Source of the DNA: an uncultured Lachnospiraceae bacterium
GTDB taxonomy: Bacteria; Bacillota; Clostridia; Lachnospirales; Lachnospiraceae
NCBI GenBank assembly: GCA_947567595.1
Contig: CANOMQ010000018.1
Location: 1 to 64,000, forward strand
Direction of reading: 5' to 3'
DNA: 64,000 bases
Shown: one piece after another, positions 46,395 through 55,324 of the stretch
How the letters are laid out: each line of letters begins with the position of its first letter
How positions within the stretch are numbered: position 1 is the stretch's first letter
Made by a program: the position numbers and the translations under genes
The notes under the pieces: model-generated
Database searches by the model: none
Told to the model about the DNA's origin: nothing
What the model saw: the letters and a program-made list of their open reading frames with translations, nothing else

Positions 46395-47783
46395 ATGAAA
46401 GCAATAAAAATATTGGTAGAACCGTTCGAATTTTTAAATTATACAAAACTGGAGTGCAAGAAAGAGCTAAATCAACATGGAGTATTACGGATTACGGGAT
46501 TGATCCATCAGGAAAAGGAACGGGAATATATGAATTTGGCAGCAAAAGAAACGTGGGTAAGCGTAAAAGTTATTTCAGAGAACGGAGAAATAAGCCATTT
46601 CTTTGACGGGATTTTAACAGGGCTGTGTGTAGAGAAAGAAAATCAGATATCCGTGCTTTCGATTGAAATAAAGACAGGAACATTTCTTTTGGATATAGCG
46701 CCACACATACGTTCATTTCAAAGTTCGGATTTTCGGTATGCCGATTTGATTCATACTTGTTTGGAGAAATCCTCAGGGAGTTGCATTTTATTGGATAAGA
46801 AGAATGATCAGACACATCGGTTTTTTTTGCAATATGATGAAACAGACTGGGAATTTATAAAACGGATAGCTGCATGTGCAGGGACAGTTATTATTCCGGA
46901 AGATGCAATGGCAGGCAGAAAATTTTATTTTGGATATCGAGACGGGATGATATTGGATGAAATTGAATCAGATACATATTATATGGAGCAGGATTATGAA
47001 ACGTATAGAAAAGGCGCAATAGCAGGAGGATTGGTAGCTGCAAATGTTGTAAGCTATATACTGCAAACAAGAGAGATCTATAGACTTGGACAAGGCGTAT
47101 ATTTTAAAGGGCGGAAATTCGTGATTGGAAAAATTACAAGTTGTTTGAAGGGACAGGAATTATATCATGAATATCGGTTGATTACCAAGGAAAATGGATT
47201 GCTTCCACTTATGTATAATCAAAAACTGTCGGGCATTTCTTTGAAAGCAAACGTTACGGTAGTGGAAAAAACGATGGTGCAGGTACTAATACAGGAAGAC
47301 GAGAATAAAGACAAGTGTGAAAGTCGATGGTTTGACTATGCCACCGTATATTCTACACCGGATGGGGCAGGATGGTATTGCATGCCTGAAGTTGGGGATG
47401 AAGTCAGGCTGGTGTTTCCGGATAATAACGAGAATAATGCATATGTGGCGAGCAGTGTTCATGTAGGAGCATCCGGAGGAAGATCGAATCCGGCTTATAA
47501 GTCATGGAAGAACAGGCAGAATAAAGAGATATTATTTACTCCGGATTCCATTGTTATGACAAACAATAATGGATTGCTGTTGGAGCTGTCAGATCAAAAT
47601 GGAATTAAAATGAGTAGTAATAAAAATATTACGGTTCACGCAAATGGAAACATTGACATTAAGAGTCAGAATGCAGGGGTACATATGTATGCGGAGAATG
47701 ATATTTTAATGAAACAGGGGGCTGCTAAGATACAGATAGATGATTCCATTAATATAAATGGTGGGAAAATATATATGAATTAG
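46395..47783 (+). CDS. VgrG/gpD-like spike protein 1
   Basis: The 462-residue product follows the phage late control D / VgrG pattern. A gp27-like hub contains Y-D-E-T-D-W-E-F-I-K-R-I near residue 150. An OB-fold (W-F-D-Y-A-T-V-Y, G-W-Y-C-M-P-E-V-G-D-E-V) and a short needle with the repetitive strand pattern N-I-T-V-H-A-N-G-N-I-D-I follow. It should trimerise to form the spike on which tip proteins sit. GAGGAGATA site. The second spike gene starts 38 bases later. Confidence 0.85.
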   Translation: MKAIKILVEPFEFLNYTKLECKKELNQHGVLRITGLIHQEKEREYMNLAAKETWVSVKVISENGEISHFFDGILTGLCVEKENQISVLSIEIKTGTFLLDIAPHIRSFQSSDFRYADLIHTCLEKSSGSCILLDKKNDQTHRFFLQYDETDWEFIKRIAACAGTVIIPEDAMAGRKFYFGYRDGMILDEIESDTYYMEQDYETYRKGAIAGGLVAANVVSYILQTREIYRLGQGVYFKGRKFVIGKITSCLKGQELYHEYRLITKENGLLPLMYNQKLSGISLKANVTVVEKTMVQVLIQEDENKDKCESRWFDYATVYSTPDGAGWYCMPEVGDEVRLVFPDNNENNAYVASSVHVGASGGRSNPAYKSWKNRQNKEILFTPDSIVMTNNNGLLLELSDQNGIKMSSNKNITVHANGNIDIKSQNAGVHMYAENDILMKQGAAKIQIDDSININGGKIYMN

Positions 47784-47821
47784 AACAAGCTGTACGGATT
47801 TTGAAAAGGAATGATTGGGGT

Positions 47822-49546
47822 ATGAACAAGGAATATGAGATAGACGGTGAGATAATTATAAAAATGGATATACCATTTCTGAATTTAATTCATTTGGAAA
47901 TTAAACAAAAAGAAAATGAGCATGTAACGTTGAAAATGCAAGTAACCGTTAAAGAAGAAGATCAGGAGGAAGTTTTATATAAAAATTGGTCAGATACTAA
48001 AATCTTAGTTATCAAAAAAGAGGAAGAAAACCAGCCTGTATTTCGGGGGCTGGTTCAAAGTCTGGTGTGTAAAAAGGAAAACAGGATATTGGTTGTGGAA
48101 ATTAGTGGGATTGGGGAAACAATTAAATTAGACAGGAAAAAAAGGAAAAGGTCATTTCAAAATCGAAATATGACCTACAAACAGATCATAAAGGAAGTAT
48201 TACAAAAGTATAACAATGCAAGGTTTGTTTGGCAATTTGGCGAGGATAAGATAATAGATAAACCAATTATTCAGTACAATGAAACGGATTGGGAATTTCT
48301 AAAAAGATTATGCAGTCATTTCCACGGAGTATTGTTTGCGGATTCAAAGTCAGATAATATAAACATTTTTTTGGGTATAGGGAGCGGAAATAACAAGAAA
48401 ATGGAAGCGGCAGATATACTTAGATGGGGAGTAGATGACTCTTATTATCAAAATGGTTGTTATGAAAATAGCATTCCCAAAAAGGATGTATTCTATCTAG
48501 AACTAGAAACAAAAGAAAACTGGCAGATAGGGGATTTTACTTTATATGAGAATCAATGTTATCAGGTATATAGGCGTTATATTACATTTGAAAGAGGTAA
48601 GTTTATTTTCAACTGCCGTATGGGAGCTGCTGGTATCTGTTATCAGAAAAAATTTTATAATAAAGCGTTGCCTGGCGTGCGTCTTGAAGGCGTGATTAAA
48701 AAGACGGAGGAGGAGTCGGTTTATATACAATTAGATATAGATAAACAGGAAAGTGCGGACTATCCATGGATATGGGCGCCAGAAACAAATAATTTATGTT
48801 ACTGTATGCCTGAGACAAGTACGAAGGCGGTTTTATATTTTCCCACAAAGAGGGAGGAGGATGGACTGGTAATTCTTTCTGTTGTGAGAAATCAGAAAAA
48901 AGATGCTTATAGAAATAATGAAAACAAGGAGTTTTCTACAATAAACCATAAAAGACTGGGACTTTACCCTGAAAAAATATTTTTGGAAAGTATAAGCGGA
49001 TTGTTGAAGTTTTCTATGGGAGATGCATTGGGGATTCAGATATGCAGCAGTACGGATGTTTCTTTTAAAGCGGATGGAAAAGTCTGTATAGAAGGGAAGA
49101 ATGTGTCAGTAGTTGCGCCGATTGAGGTGGTAGGCAGGACAAACAAGGCAAATGTTGAGATTTGCAGAGATTTTAATTTTTTTGCCCCGGGTGGAGTAAG
49201 GACTATTGGGACGGGAGATATTTCTGAGAAAGAACAAGATTCTTCTGTTATTAGGAAATATGATTATAAAAAAATAGAGCATTGGCAGGCATCTTATTCA
49301 GCAATCGCAGCAGTACCGGCTGTGGATTTTGGAAGTATGAGAGAACCAGATGACGCGGTAGATATATTTGCATGTGGTAGTATACCAAAAGTGGCAAAGG
49401 GTTCGACTACGATTGCACTGGCAGAGGTAATGGACGGAAGGAAAGAGCATGAAACATCTTTCCCCAAAGCGTTTCAGTCAATGGAGAACTATACGGTAAA
49501 GGGAGGGTATCTGTTGCCGGAAAAACCAATTTTGACAACAAACTAA
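47822..49546 (+). CDS. VgrG/gpD-like spike protein 2, with extra C-terminal domain
   Basis: The start was placed at the ATG at 47822; an upstream TTG is possible. The 574-residue product is a second spike: Y-N-E-T-D-W-E-F-L-K-R-L near residue 150, an OB-fold with Y-C-M-P-E-T, then a needle-like part. About 110 extra C-terminal residues follow (from about D-F-N-F-F-A-P-G-G to L-L-P-E-K-P), without a known family. They may be an adaptor for the next effector at 49604. Confidence 0.82.
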   Translation: MNKEYEIDGEIIIKMDIPFLNLIHLEIKQKENEHVTLKMQVTVKEEDQEEVLYKNWSDTKILVIKKEEENQPVFRGLVQSLVCKKENRILVVEISGIGETIKLDRKKRKRSFQNRNMTYKQIIKEVLQKYNNARFVWQFGEDKIIDKPIIQYNETDWEFLKRLCSHFHGVLFADSKSDNINIFLGIGSGNNKKMEAADILRWGVDDSYYQNGCYENSIPKKDVFYLELETKENWQIGDFTLYENQCYQVYRRYITFERGKFIFNCRMGAAGICYQKKFYNKALPGVRLEGVIKKTEEESVYIQLDIDKQESADYPWIWAPETNNLCYCMPETSTKAVLYFPTKREEDGLVILSVVRNQKKDAYRNNENKEFSTINHKRLGLYPEKIFLESISGLLKFSMGDALGIQICSSTDVSFKADGKVCIEGKNVSVVAPIEVVGRTNKANVEICRDFNFFAPGGVRTIGTGDISEKEQDSSVIRKYDYKKIEHWQASYSAIAAVPAVDFGSMREPDDAVDIFACGSIPKVAKGSTTIALAEVMDGRKEHETSFPKAFQSMENYTVKGGYLLPEKPILTTN

Positions 49547-49603
49547 CAAGTAATATATTAAAATGATTGTTTAGACTATTTGGAAAAAAAGGAGAGAGTT
49601 GAT

Positions 49604-50803
49604 ATGCCCGTTTGGCCATTCATACCAATTGTACTTTATCTTTTAACACTCACCGGATGCGGAGGTCCGGATAAACCGAAAAAAAAGATAGAGGATGAAA
49701 ATCAAGAAGAAACATACAGCACGGAAGAAATTATTGATGGAGTAAATGAAACAAGCAGTGAACAAAATGAGGAATCAGATACTCTGTGTAATTGTAATGC
49801 TTGTGTTATCTGTTCGAATGCAACACTTACTTCACCTCCTGTTCATATAAAAGGTGGAGATACTCTGATTCATTTAGAGAACTTTGAAGAACTAAATAAA
49901 ACAACTATTGAGCTAGAGAGTTGTTTTGAAGGATGTAGAAAATCTCCGGATGGTAAATGTAAAATCGATAAAAATTATAAACAATGGATAGAAGATGGTG
50001 AATGGAAAGATACTGACAATTTAATTAATCAAGGAGAGGGTAAAGAGATACTAAATAGAGAAAAATCATATATGCTATGTTGCGAATACGCAGGGATTAT
50101 TTATTTTCTTAAGGATGGACAGGAAGTATGGAAATTAATCAATGGAGAATTAATTTATTATTTAAGTGATAACTATATAAAATGGTTAGAAACAGCAGAA
50201 GGCTTTGAGGATTATCCGTATTTAGATCCGGAAGATAGCCAAGAGGCTAAAAATAGACAGAATGTTACAATAGGTATAGGTTTTACTTTTGATAATACGG
50301 GCAGAAATTGGGATATTTTGAAAGAAGTATTAGGCTGGACAGATACAGATATAAATTCAATAATCAGTGGAGTATACTCAGGCAAAAATTATTCCAATAC
50401 AAATTATACAATTACGAAGGATCAAGCTATTCAAATGGTTAATATAGCAGCAGAAAGAACATATATGCCAGATCTCAATGCAGCTATTAATGCATATAAC
50501 ACGCAAAGTGGAAGCGTAACAACTTACTCGCAGAGACAATTGGAGGCAATGTTTGATTATTCCTATAATAATGGTTTATCACGAAATGTAGGGGGGATAT
50601 ATAGTTCCAGTATAAACGATCAAGATCAAATTATTTATTACTATTTGCGAAAGGATCGAGCTAATGCAGTTAAAGCAGTAAAGAATTTTGGAAATGGGAC
50701 AAGACGTAGATTAAATCAAATGAATTTGTTCTTTTATGATTATAATTTTGTTGATAAATCAGATACAGATTTGGATCCACTCCGTCAGAAATTGGGGTTT
50801 TAG
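49604..50803 (+). CDS. GH24 lysozyme effector with hydrophobic N-terminus and PAAR-like tip region
   Basis: The start was placed at the ATG at 49604 behind GGAGAG, giving 399 residues. It opens M-P-V-W-P-F-I-P-I-V, then a hydrophobic run and L-T-G-C, close to the opening of the effector at 43567. The Cys box C-N-C-N-A-C-V-I-C and the tip end Y-M-L-C-C-E-Y, G-I-I-Y-F-L-K-D-G-Q-E-V are shared too. Residues about 195-395 are a T4-lysozyme-like GH24 domain: W-L-E-T-A-E-G-F-E-D-Y-P-Y-L-D (with the catalytic Glu), T-I-G-I-G-F-T-F and a later Q-L-E-A-M-F-D-Y-S-Y-N-N-G. It should cut the glycan strand of peptidoglycan. Confidence 0.8.
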   Translation: MPVWPFIPIVLYLLTLTGCGGPDKPKKKIEDENQEETYSTEEIIDGVNETSSEQNEESDTLCNCNACVICSNATLTSPPVHIKGGDTLIHLENFEELNKTTIELESCFEGCRKSPDGKCKIDKNYKQWIEDGEWKDTDNLINQGEGKEILNREKSYMLCCEYAGIIYFLKDGQEVWKLINGELIYYLSDNYIKWLETAEGFEDYPYLDPEDSQEAKNRQNVTIGIGFTFDNTGRNWDILKEVLGWTDTDINSIISGVYSGKNYSNTNYTITKDQAIQMVNIAAERTYMPDLNAAINAYNTQSGSVTTYSQRQLEAMFDYSYNNGLSRNVGGIYSSSINDQDQIIYYYLRKDRANAVKAVKNFGNGTRRRLNQMNLFFYDYNFVDKSDTDLDPLRQKLGF

Positions 50804-50925
50804 ACAGATATGAAAAAAGGGAATAGGTTGAAAAATACACTTTTGACATAACGAACGAAGCTCGTATTGCAAATATTGTGCCTAAACCCAAATTCGCAGA
50901 CTGAGAAAGGAGCATGGTTATTTAT

Positions 50926-52341
50926 ATGGGAAGGAACATATTAAAAAAATATATAGTTATTGTTATGATATGTATCGTGCTTATATTTTGTGTAAAAAAA
51001 ACCGTTCATAATACACAGGATGAGGCTGCAGAAATTGTCGAAGAAAATTGTGAAACAACGGATTTTGAGTTAACATATCAATTATTAAATCAGGAGTTGT
51101 TTGGGAAAGACGCTATACAGTGGCTTGATGATTCATTGAAGCAGGAAATATTCCAATATTCAGAAGAGGTAAAAGGAGAGTTTGTAGAAGTACAAAATGA
51201 GGAAAGTATGTTTCCGGCAGAATTAATAAATTTATTGGAGAAAATGATTTATCAGTCTCTTGACAGCAGCTTACGGAAATTTTCATGGGAGGAATTACAA
51301 AAAAGTATCTATTTTAAGACGATAGAGGAACTTGGAGGAGAAAACTTTGAACTGGACTTAGAAGAAATGAAGAACATATTTTCGTCAGTAAAAGAAATCG
51401 CTGAAGTGGAAGATGTCTATGATGCATATAAATTAGTCAGTGGTGAAATAAATTGTCAAAATATATTTCATTTTCATATGACTGATAAGCAGGACAATTA
51501 TGTTTTTGTTATAGGTTCTGGTGGTTCGGGTGGAGTAGTAAGTGTTCGGCTGACAGAACGAATAAATGATGAATTTATTGTAATCAGTGAGTTTCAGACA
51601 CAGAATTCAGGATATGGTATGGTAATTCAGTTTAATGATGATTTTTACTATATTTTTCTGGAGTATAATTATGTGCTTAAAAACTATGACGGAGTCCGTA
51701 TTTATAAGTTGGGAGATAATGCTGAACAGGAAAATCTAAAGATTAAATATCTTCCCTATAATTATATGTGGAAAAATATTTACAATACACCAAAAGGAGC
51801 GGAATTAGATACTTATCTGGAAAGCATAAGAGAAGATATCACATCTGACAGGTTTTTAGAAAATGGAAAAGCAGAAGGAGCAGCTGTCTACTATGGAGAT
51901 GAAGAAAAAGCACAAGGTTTTATAATTCCGGAGAATTGTGAGAAATATTGGGACAATGAGTATTATTGGATCGATTTTGCGAACATAGGGGTTCCTGTAT
52001 ATATGAGGAAGTCGGAGTTTATTCCATCAAATTATAATACAAAATGGCATTTAAAAAGCTCGTTTTATATACAGAATCCTAAGGATAATTCAATCAGCGA
52101 ACTGGACAAACTGGAAATTGGATATTCGGTTTCGATTCCAAATGAGGTGGCTTTGGTTCAGATGTGGTTTAAAGAGTCGGGGAAAAGTGTCTATACATGC
52201 TGCCTGTATCATGTATCTGATTATAATTATGTGCTGAATATTGTTCTGCTGGAGGGAGATGAGATCACCAGAATAAGAACGGATATGATTTGTCCGCAGA
52301 GGAGTTTTACGCTAACGGAAGGGGAGGTTTACTATTATTAA
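50926..52341 (+). CDS. Signal-anchored protein, probable immunity protein
   Basis: The start was placed at the ATG at 50926, 13 bases after AAAGGAG; an ATG at 50914 is too close to that site. The 471-residue product has a basic start and signal anchor (about 8-26), then a large extracytoplasmic part. The middle has F-V-I-G-S-G-G-S-G-G-V-V-S-V and Y-I-F-L-E-Y-N-Y, a beta-rich region that is loosely like FG-GAP/VCBS repeats and similar in layout to the protein at 53425. It follows the GH24 effector, so it may be its immunity protein. Confidence 0.6.
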   Translation: MGRNILKKYIVIVMICIVLIFCVKKTVHNTQDEAAEIVEENCETTDFELTYQLLNQELFGKDAIQWLDDSLKQEIFQYSEEVKGEFVEVQNEESMFPAELINLLEKMIYQSLDSSLRKFSWEELQKSIYFKTIEELGGENFELDLEEMKNIFSSVKEIAEVEDVYDAYKLVSGEINCQNIFHFHMTDKQDNYVFVIGSGGSGGVVSVRLTERINDEFIVISEFQTQNSGYGMVIQFNDDFYYIFLEYNYVLKNYDGVRIYKLGDNAEQENLKIKYLPYNYMWKNIYNTPKGAELDTYLESIREDITSDRFLENGKAEGAAVYYGDEEKAQGFIIPENCEKYWDNEYYWIDFANIGVPVYMRKSEFIPSNYNTKWHLKSSFYIQNPKDNSISELDKLEIGYSVSIPNEVALVQMWFKESGKSVYTCCLYHVSDYNYVLNIVLLEGDEITRIRTDMICPQRSFTLTEGEVYYY

Positions 52342-52386
52342 GGCATAGCTTTACAATTAAGTGTATGTTTAACAAAGAAAAATAAC

Positions 52387-53412
52387 ATGCTGTCCGGAAG
52401 TTTTCGACATTGTCAGTACAGCCTTGACCAAAAATGCCCAAATCAAAGAGATATTGAAGGAAACGAATGGAAAGATTATGATGAGATGAACAAGGAGGGG
52501 CAGGATGAGGAAGAATTAGATAAAGAAAAATCCTATATGGTATGTTTGACAGGGTGTGGAATTATCTACTTTGTGGATTCTGGACAAATAATTAAAGATT
52601 TTGCAGAAGATTTTGCAACTCTAAACAGATATGTTAATGAAGAGATTTTCGAAAAAATGGGATGGAATGTTGAAAATTTCAAAGCAACATATGGGGTAGA
52701 TGTTATTGAGAAGTTAAAGGAATGTATGTACCAGTATGGGATTACAAATCGGTACAGTATCTGTATGTTTTTGGCAACACTTGGTACAGAAAGTGGAGAC
52801 GGTACAAAGTTATTAGAAGACCGCACTGATTTTTCCGCAGTTACGTATGAACCACATACGCGAGGTGCAGGATTAATGCAATTAACGGGACTTGTTCAAA
52901 AAGCGTTTTTCGAATATCTTTTAGCAGAAAATCCAAACAGAAAAGATAAGGACGATCTGAATGATATGAAAAATGGTTTCTCTACTTCTCAAAATAATTG
53001 TGACAATTCAGAGGATTCAGCAGATTATATTGCAAAAAATTATGCAATTGAGTCAGCAGTGTGGTATTGGGCATCCTATAATAAATGTACATATGATACG
53101 GGAAATGGCAATCAGGAAATGCCTCTTAACGAGTACATAAGCACTATAACGAAAAAGGAAGAACAGCAGGAAGTTGATTATAAAAATGTATTTTTGGTAT
53201 CTCAATATTATGTAAATGGAAGTCCATGGAAGCCTGAAAGGTTACAGAAAATTGCTGAATGTGCGGATGGCACATATAACATTGGAAATAACCTAACGTT
53301 TACATTACCGCAGGGTGATCCCGATGCAGGATTTCACTTTGGAGACTTACCAAATGGATGGAACGAGAGGGCGCAAGATTGGCAGGAAATGGAGTATGAA
53401 TTATTTGGTTAA
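52387..53412 (+). CDS. GH19-like effector, N-terminally truncated
   Basis: The 341-residue product starts in the middle of the tip region found in the effectors at 43567 and 49604: its L-S-G-S-F lines up with L-E-G-H-F, and Y-M-V-C-L-T-G-C-G-I-I-Y-F-V-D-S-G-Q matches the end motif. The hydrophobic N-terminus and the Cys box are missing. The rest looks like a GH19 chitinase/endolysin domain: F-L-A-T-L-G-T-E-S-G-D-G (first Glu), then R-G-A-G-L-M-Q-L-T-G and a W-Y-W-A-S-Y-N. No ribosome site precedes the ATG, so expression is uncertain; it may be an orphan cassette. Confidence 0.7.
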   Translation: MLSGSFRHCQYSLDQKCPNQRDIEGNEWKDYDEMNKEGQDEEELDKEKSYMVCLTGCGIIYFVDSGQIIKDFAEDFATLNRYVNEEIFEKMGWNVENFKATYGVDVIEKLKECMYQYGITNRYSICMFLATLGTESGDGTKLLEDRTDFSAVTYEPHTRGAGLMQLTGLVQKAFFEYLLAENPNRKDKDDLNDMKNGFSTSQNNCDNSEDSADYIAKNYAIESAVWYWASYNKCTYDTGNGNQEMPLNEYISTITKKEEQQEVDYKNVFLVSQYYVNGSPWKPERLQKIAECADGTYNIGNNLTFTLPQGDPDAGFHFGDLPNGWNERAQDWQEMEYELFG

Positions 53413-53424
53413 GGAGGATTGGTC

Positions 53425-55188
53425 ATGAAAAAGCAGTTTTCAATATTGTTCGTCTTTATAGTCTGCATTATCAGCATTATGGAATCTGCTGCATGTAATG
53501 GTACTGGAGCTGATACGAATACCGGAAACGATGAAAGAAATAAATCAGTCATAGAGGATTCATGTATTCAGGAAAGTAGCTCTGCCAAAAATACTGAAAT
53601 TGCATTGGAAGAAACCAAGCCTGTTCCGAAAATGGATGCTTTGGAGAATTTTGGAAGATATCTTGAAAAAATAATTACAGAAGGCAGAAAGACCGAATTG
53701 GATTCTCATATCATATCAACAAGGCTGAATATGGAGGAAGCAGCGCTTTTGGCGGAAAAGTCGCCGTTATTGGAGCATATCAGGTATTATGCAGAAGACC
53801 AGCTGACAATCGTTACGGGAGGAATCTGCATTCTTACGGCGGATATTAACGGGGATGGAATTGATGATGTAATTGAGTATGGTCCTGATGAAAACGGTTA
53901 TGAAAACGGTTATAGTGCAAATATGCTCAACATTTATTTGGGAACAGAAGACGGAGGCGTTGTTTTGTCCTATTCCCAGCTTTTATTTGATACACGGGCT
54001 AGATGGACAGATCCAATAGAGGTTGTAAGATATGAGGAAGAAACATATCTTCTTTTTATGTACGGCATGTACCAAATTGTGGGAAATTCGGGCATTAATG
54101 CATATAGGATTTCCGATGGTGTGCCAAGGGATAAATTGAAACTGGATTATATATGTAGTGGTGTCAATGTGGTGATAACGGATAACAAAGACGCATATGA
54201 TACTAGATTTATAGAAGAGAACAGCATATCGCTGTACCATAGGGCATATCCTTTCCATTGTGACGTTTCATGTGAGAGAGTGGATTATGGCAGTGGGGAA
54301 AAAAAGGGGGAAAACTCCGATGAATTATATGATAAGTATGTGGAAAAATACACCGCAGAGCAAAAACCGTATGTGGAAAAATATGCTGAAAAAATTTACT
54401 GGTATAATATCAGTAATATCTCAGATTCATATGAGAGTGACATCAATAACAATGGAATTACGGAAAAGTATGTAAAAGAAGTCAAACCCCTTTGGTTGCC
54501 TGAATTAGGTTTTCCTAAAATAGGATATAGTGCTGGATTACCGTTTATGACGGGGGAGTATTATGGAATCCATGAGGGCAGATACGGACTGATGTACTAT
54601 ATTGAATCTGAAGGAGAAGAAACAGACTTCTTTAAAATGTGCGGGCTGGATATTTGGGAAAGGGAACTGACTCCTCAGTATTTTTGGGTTGAGCAGACAG
54701 AAAAGGGTAATATTACATACATTACCTTTCAGGATGAAAACGAACACAAACAGTATATTGAGGGATATTTCATACAGGGTGATTCGTATGAACGAGTAAT
54801 CTCCGCCGAATATATTCCATCTATAGAATGTAGTATTAACTATGAAGTTATAGAAGAATCTGATAATGTTGGCTATATTGTTCACCTTTCAAAAGACAGA
54901 AAAAGCCTTGAGTTTGAATGGAACGATAGTAATGGTCAGGATAAGTGTCTGAATCAAACCATTCGGAGTCTGATAGAAAAAGAGATTGAAGCAACAGATT
55001 TTGAAGGTGGGGAATTTGAAGCAGTACAATATTATCCAAAAGAGGCCACGAAGGAAAAATTGATTGTGGATTATATGATTTTTTATTATGCCCCATGGGC
55101 GGATACCATGATAGAAAAACATTCAGATTCCTTTCGGATATTCATAGATTTGTTGACAAGGGAATGCATTAAAATAGATGAAGATTGA
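53425..55188 (+). CDS. Lipoprotein with EF-hand-like repeat, probable immunity protein
   Basis: The start is the ATG at 53425 behind AAGGAGG. The 587-residue product has a lipoprotein-type signal peptide ending S-A-A-C. An FG-GAP/EF-hand-like motif (D-I-N-G-D-G-I-D-D) is near residue 140, and D-I-N-N-N-G-I-T occurs later. The layout is loosely similar to the anchored protein at 50926. Surface exposure and position right after the GH19-like effector fit an immunity protein. It could also be a wall-binding protein. Confidence 0.6.
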   Translation: MKKQFSILFVFIVCIISIMESAACNGTGADTNTGNDERNKSVIEDSCIQESSSAKNTEIALEETKPVPKMDALENFGRYLEKIITEGRKTELDSHIISTRLNMEEAALLAEKSPLLEHIRYYAEDQLTIVTGGICILTADINGDGIDDVIEYGPDENGYENGYSANMLNIYLGTEDGGVVLSYSQLLFDTRARWTDPIEVVRYEEETYLLFMYGMYQIVGNSGINAYRISDGVPRDKLKLDYICSGVNVVITDNKDAYDTRFIEENSISLYHRAYPFHCDVSCERVDYGSGEKKGENSDELYDKYVEKYTAEQKPYVEKYAEKIYWYNISNISDSYESDINNNGITEKYVKEVKPLWLPELGFPKIGYSAGLPFMTGEYYGIHEGRYGLMYYIESEGEETDFFKMCGLDIWERELTPQYFWVEQTEKGNITYITFQDENEHKQYIEGYFIQGDSYERVISAEYIPSIECSINYEVIEESDNVGYIVHLSKDRKSLEFEWNDSNGQDKCLNQTIRSLIEKEIEATDFEGGEFEAVQYYPKEATKEKLIVDYMIFYYAPWADTMIEKHSDSFRIFIDLLTRECIKIDED

Positions 55189-55255
55189 TATTTGATTGTT
55201 TAATATTGTTTAACGGCATTCCAGCTTATTGTATTACATGGTTAGAACGGGTATG

Positions 55256-55279
55256 AAAGCGCTTTTATAAGCGCTTTTT
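55256..55279 (+). terminator. Rho-independent terminator
   Basis: AAAGCGCTT (55256-55264) pairs with AAGCGCTTT (55269-55277) around a TTAT loop, with a T run at the end. It separates the effector cassette from the Hsp70-like gene. Confidence 0.85.
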
Positions 55280-55324
55280 AGAGATAATGGGAGCGCTTAG
55301 ATAAAATTTGGAGGCAAAATACAG

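Noticed and set aside
50842-50870. Promoter before the anchored protein at 50926
   Set aside because: TTGACA is present but the -10 candidate matches only half of the consensus.
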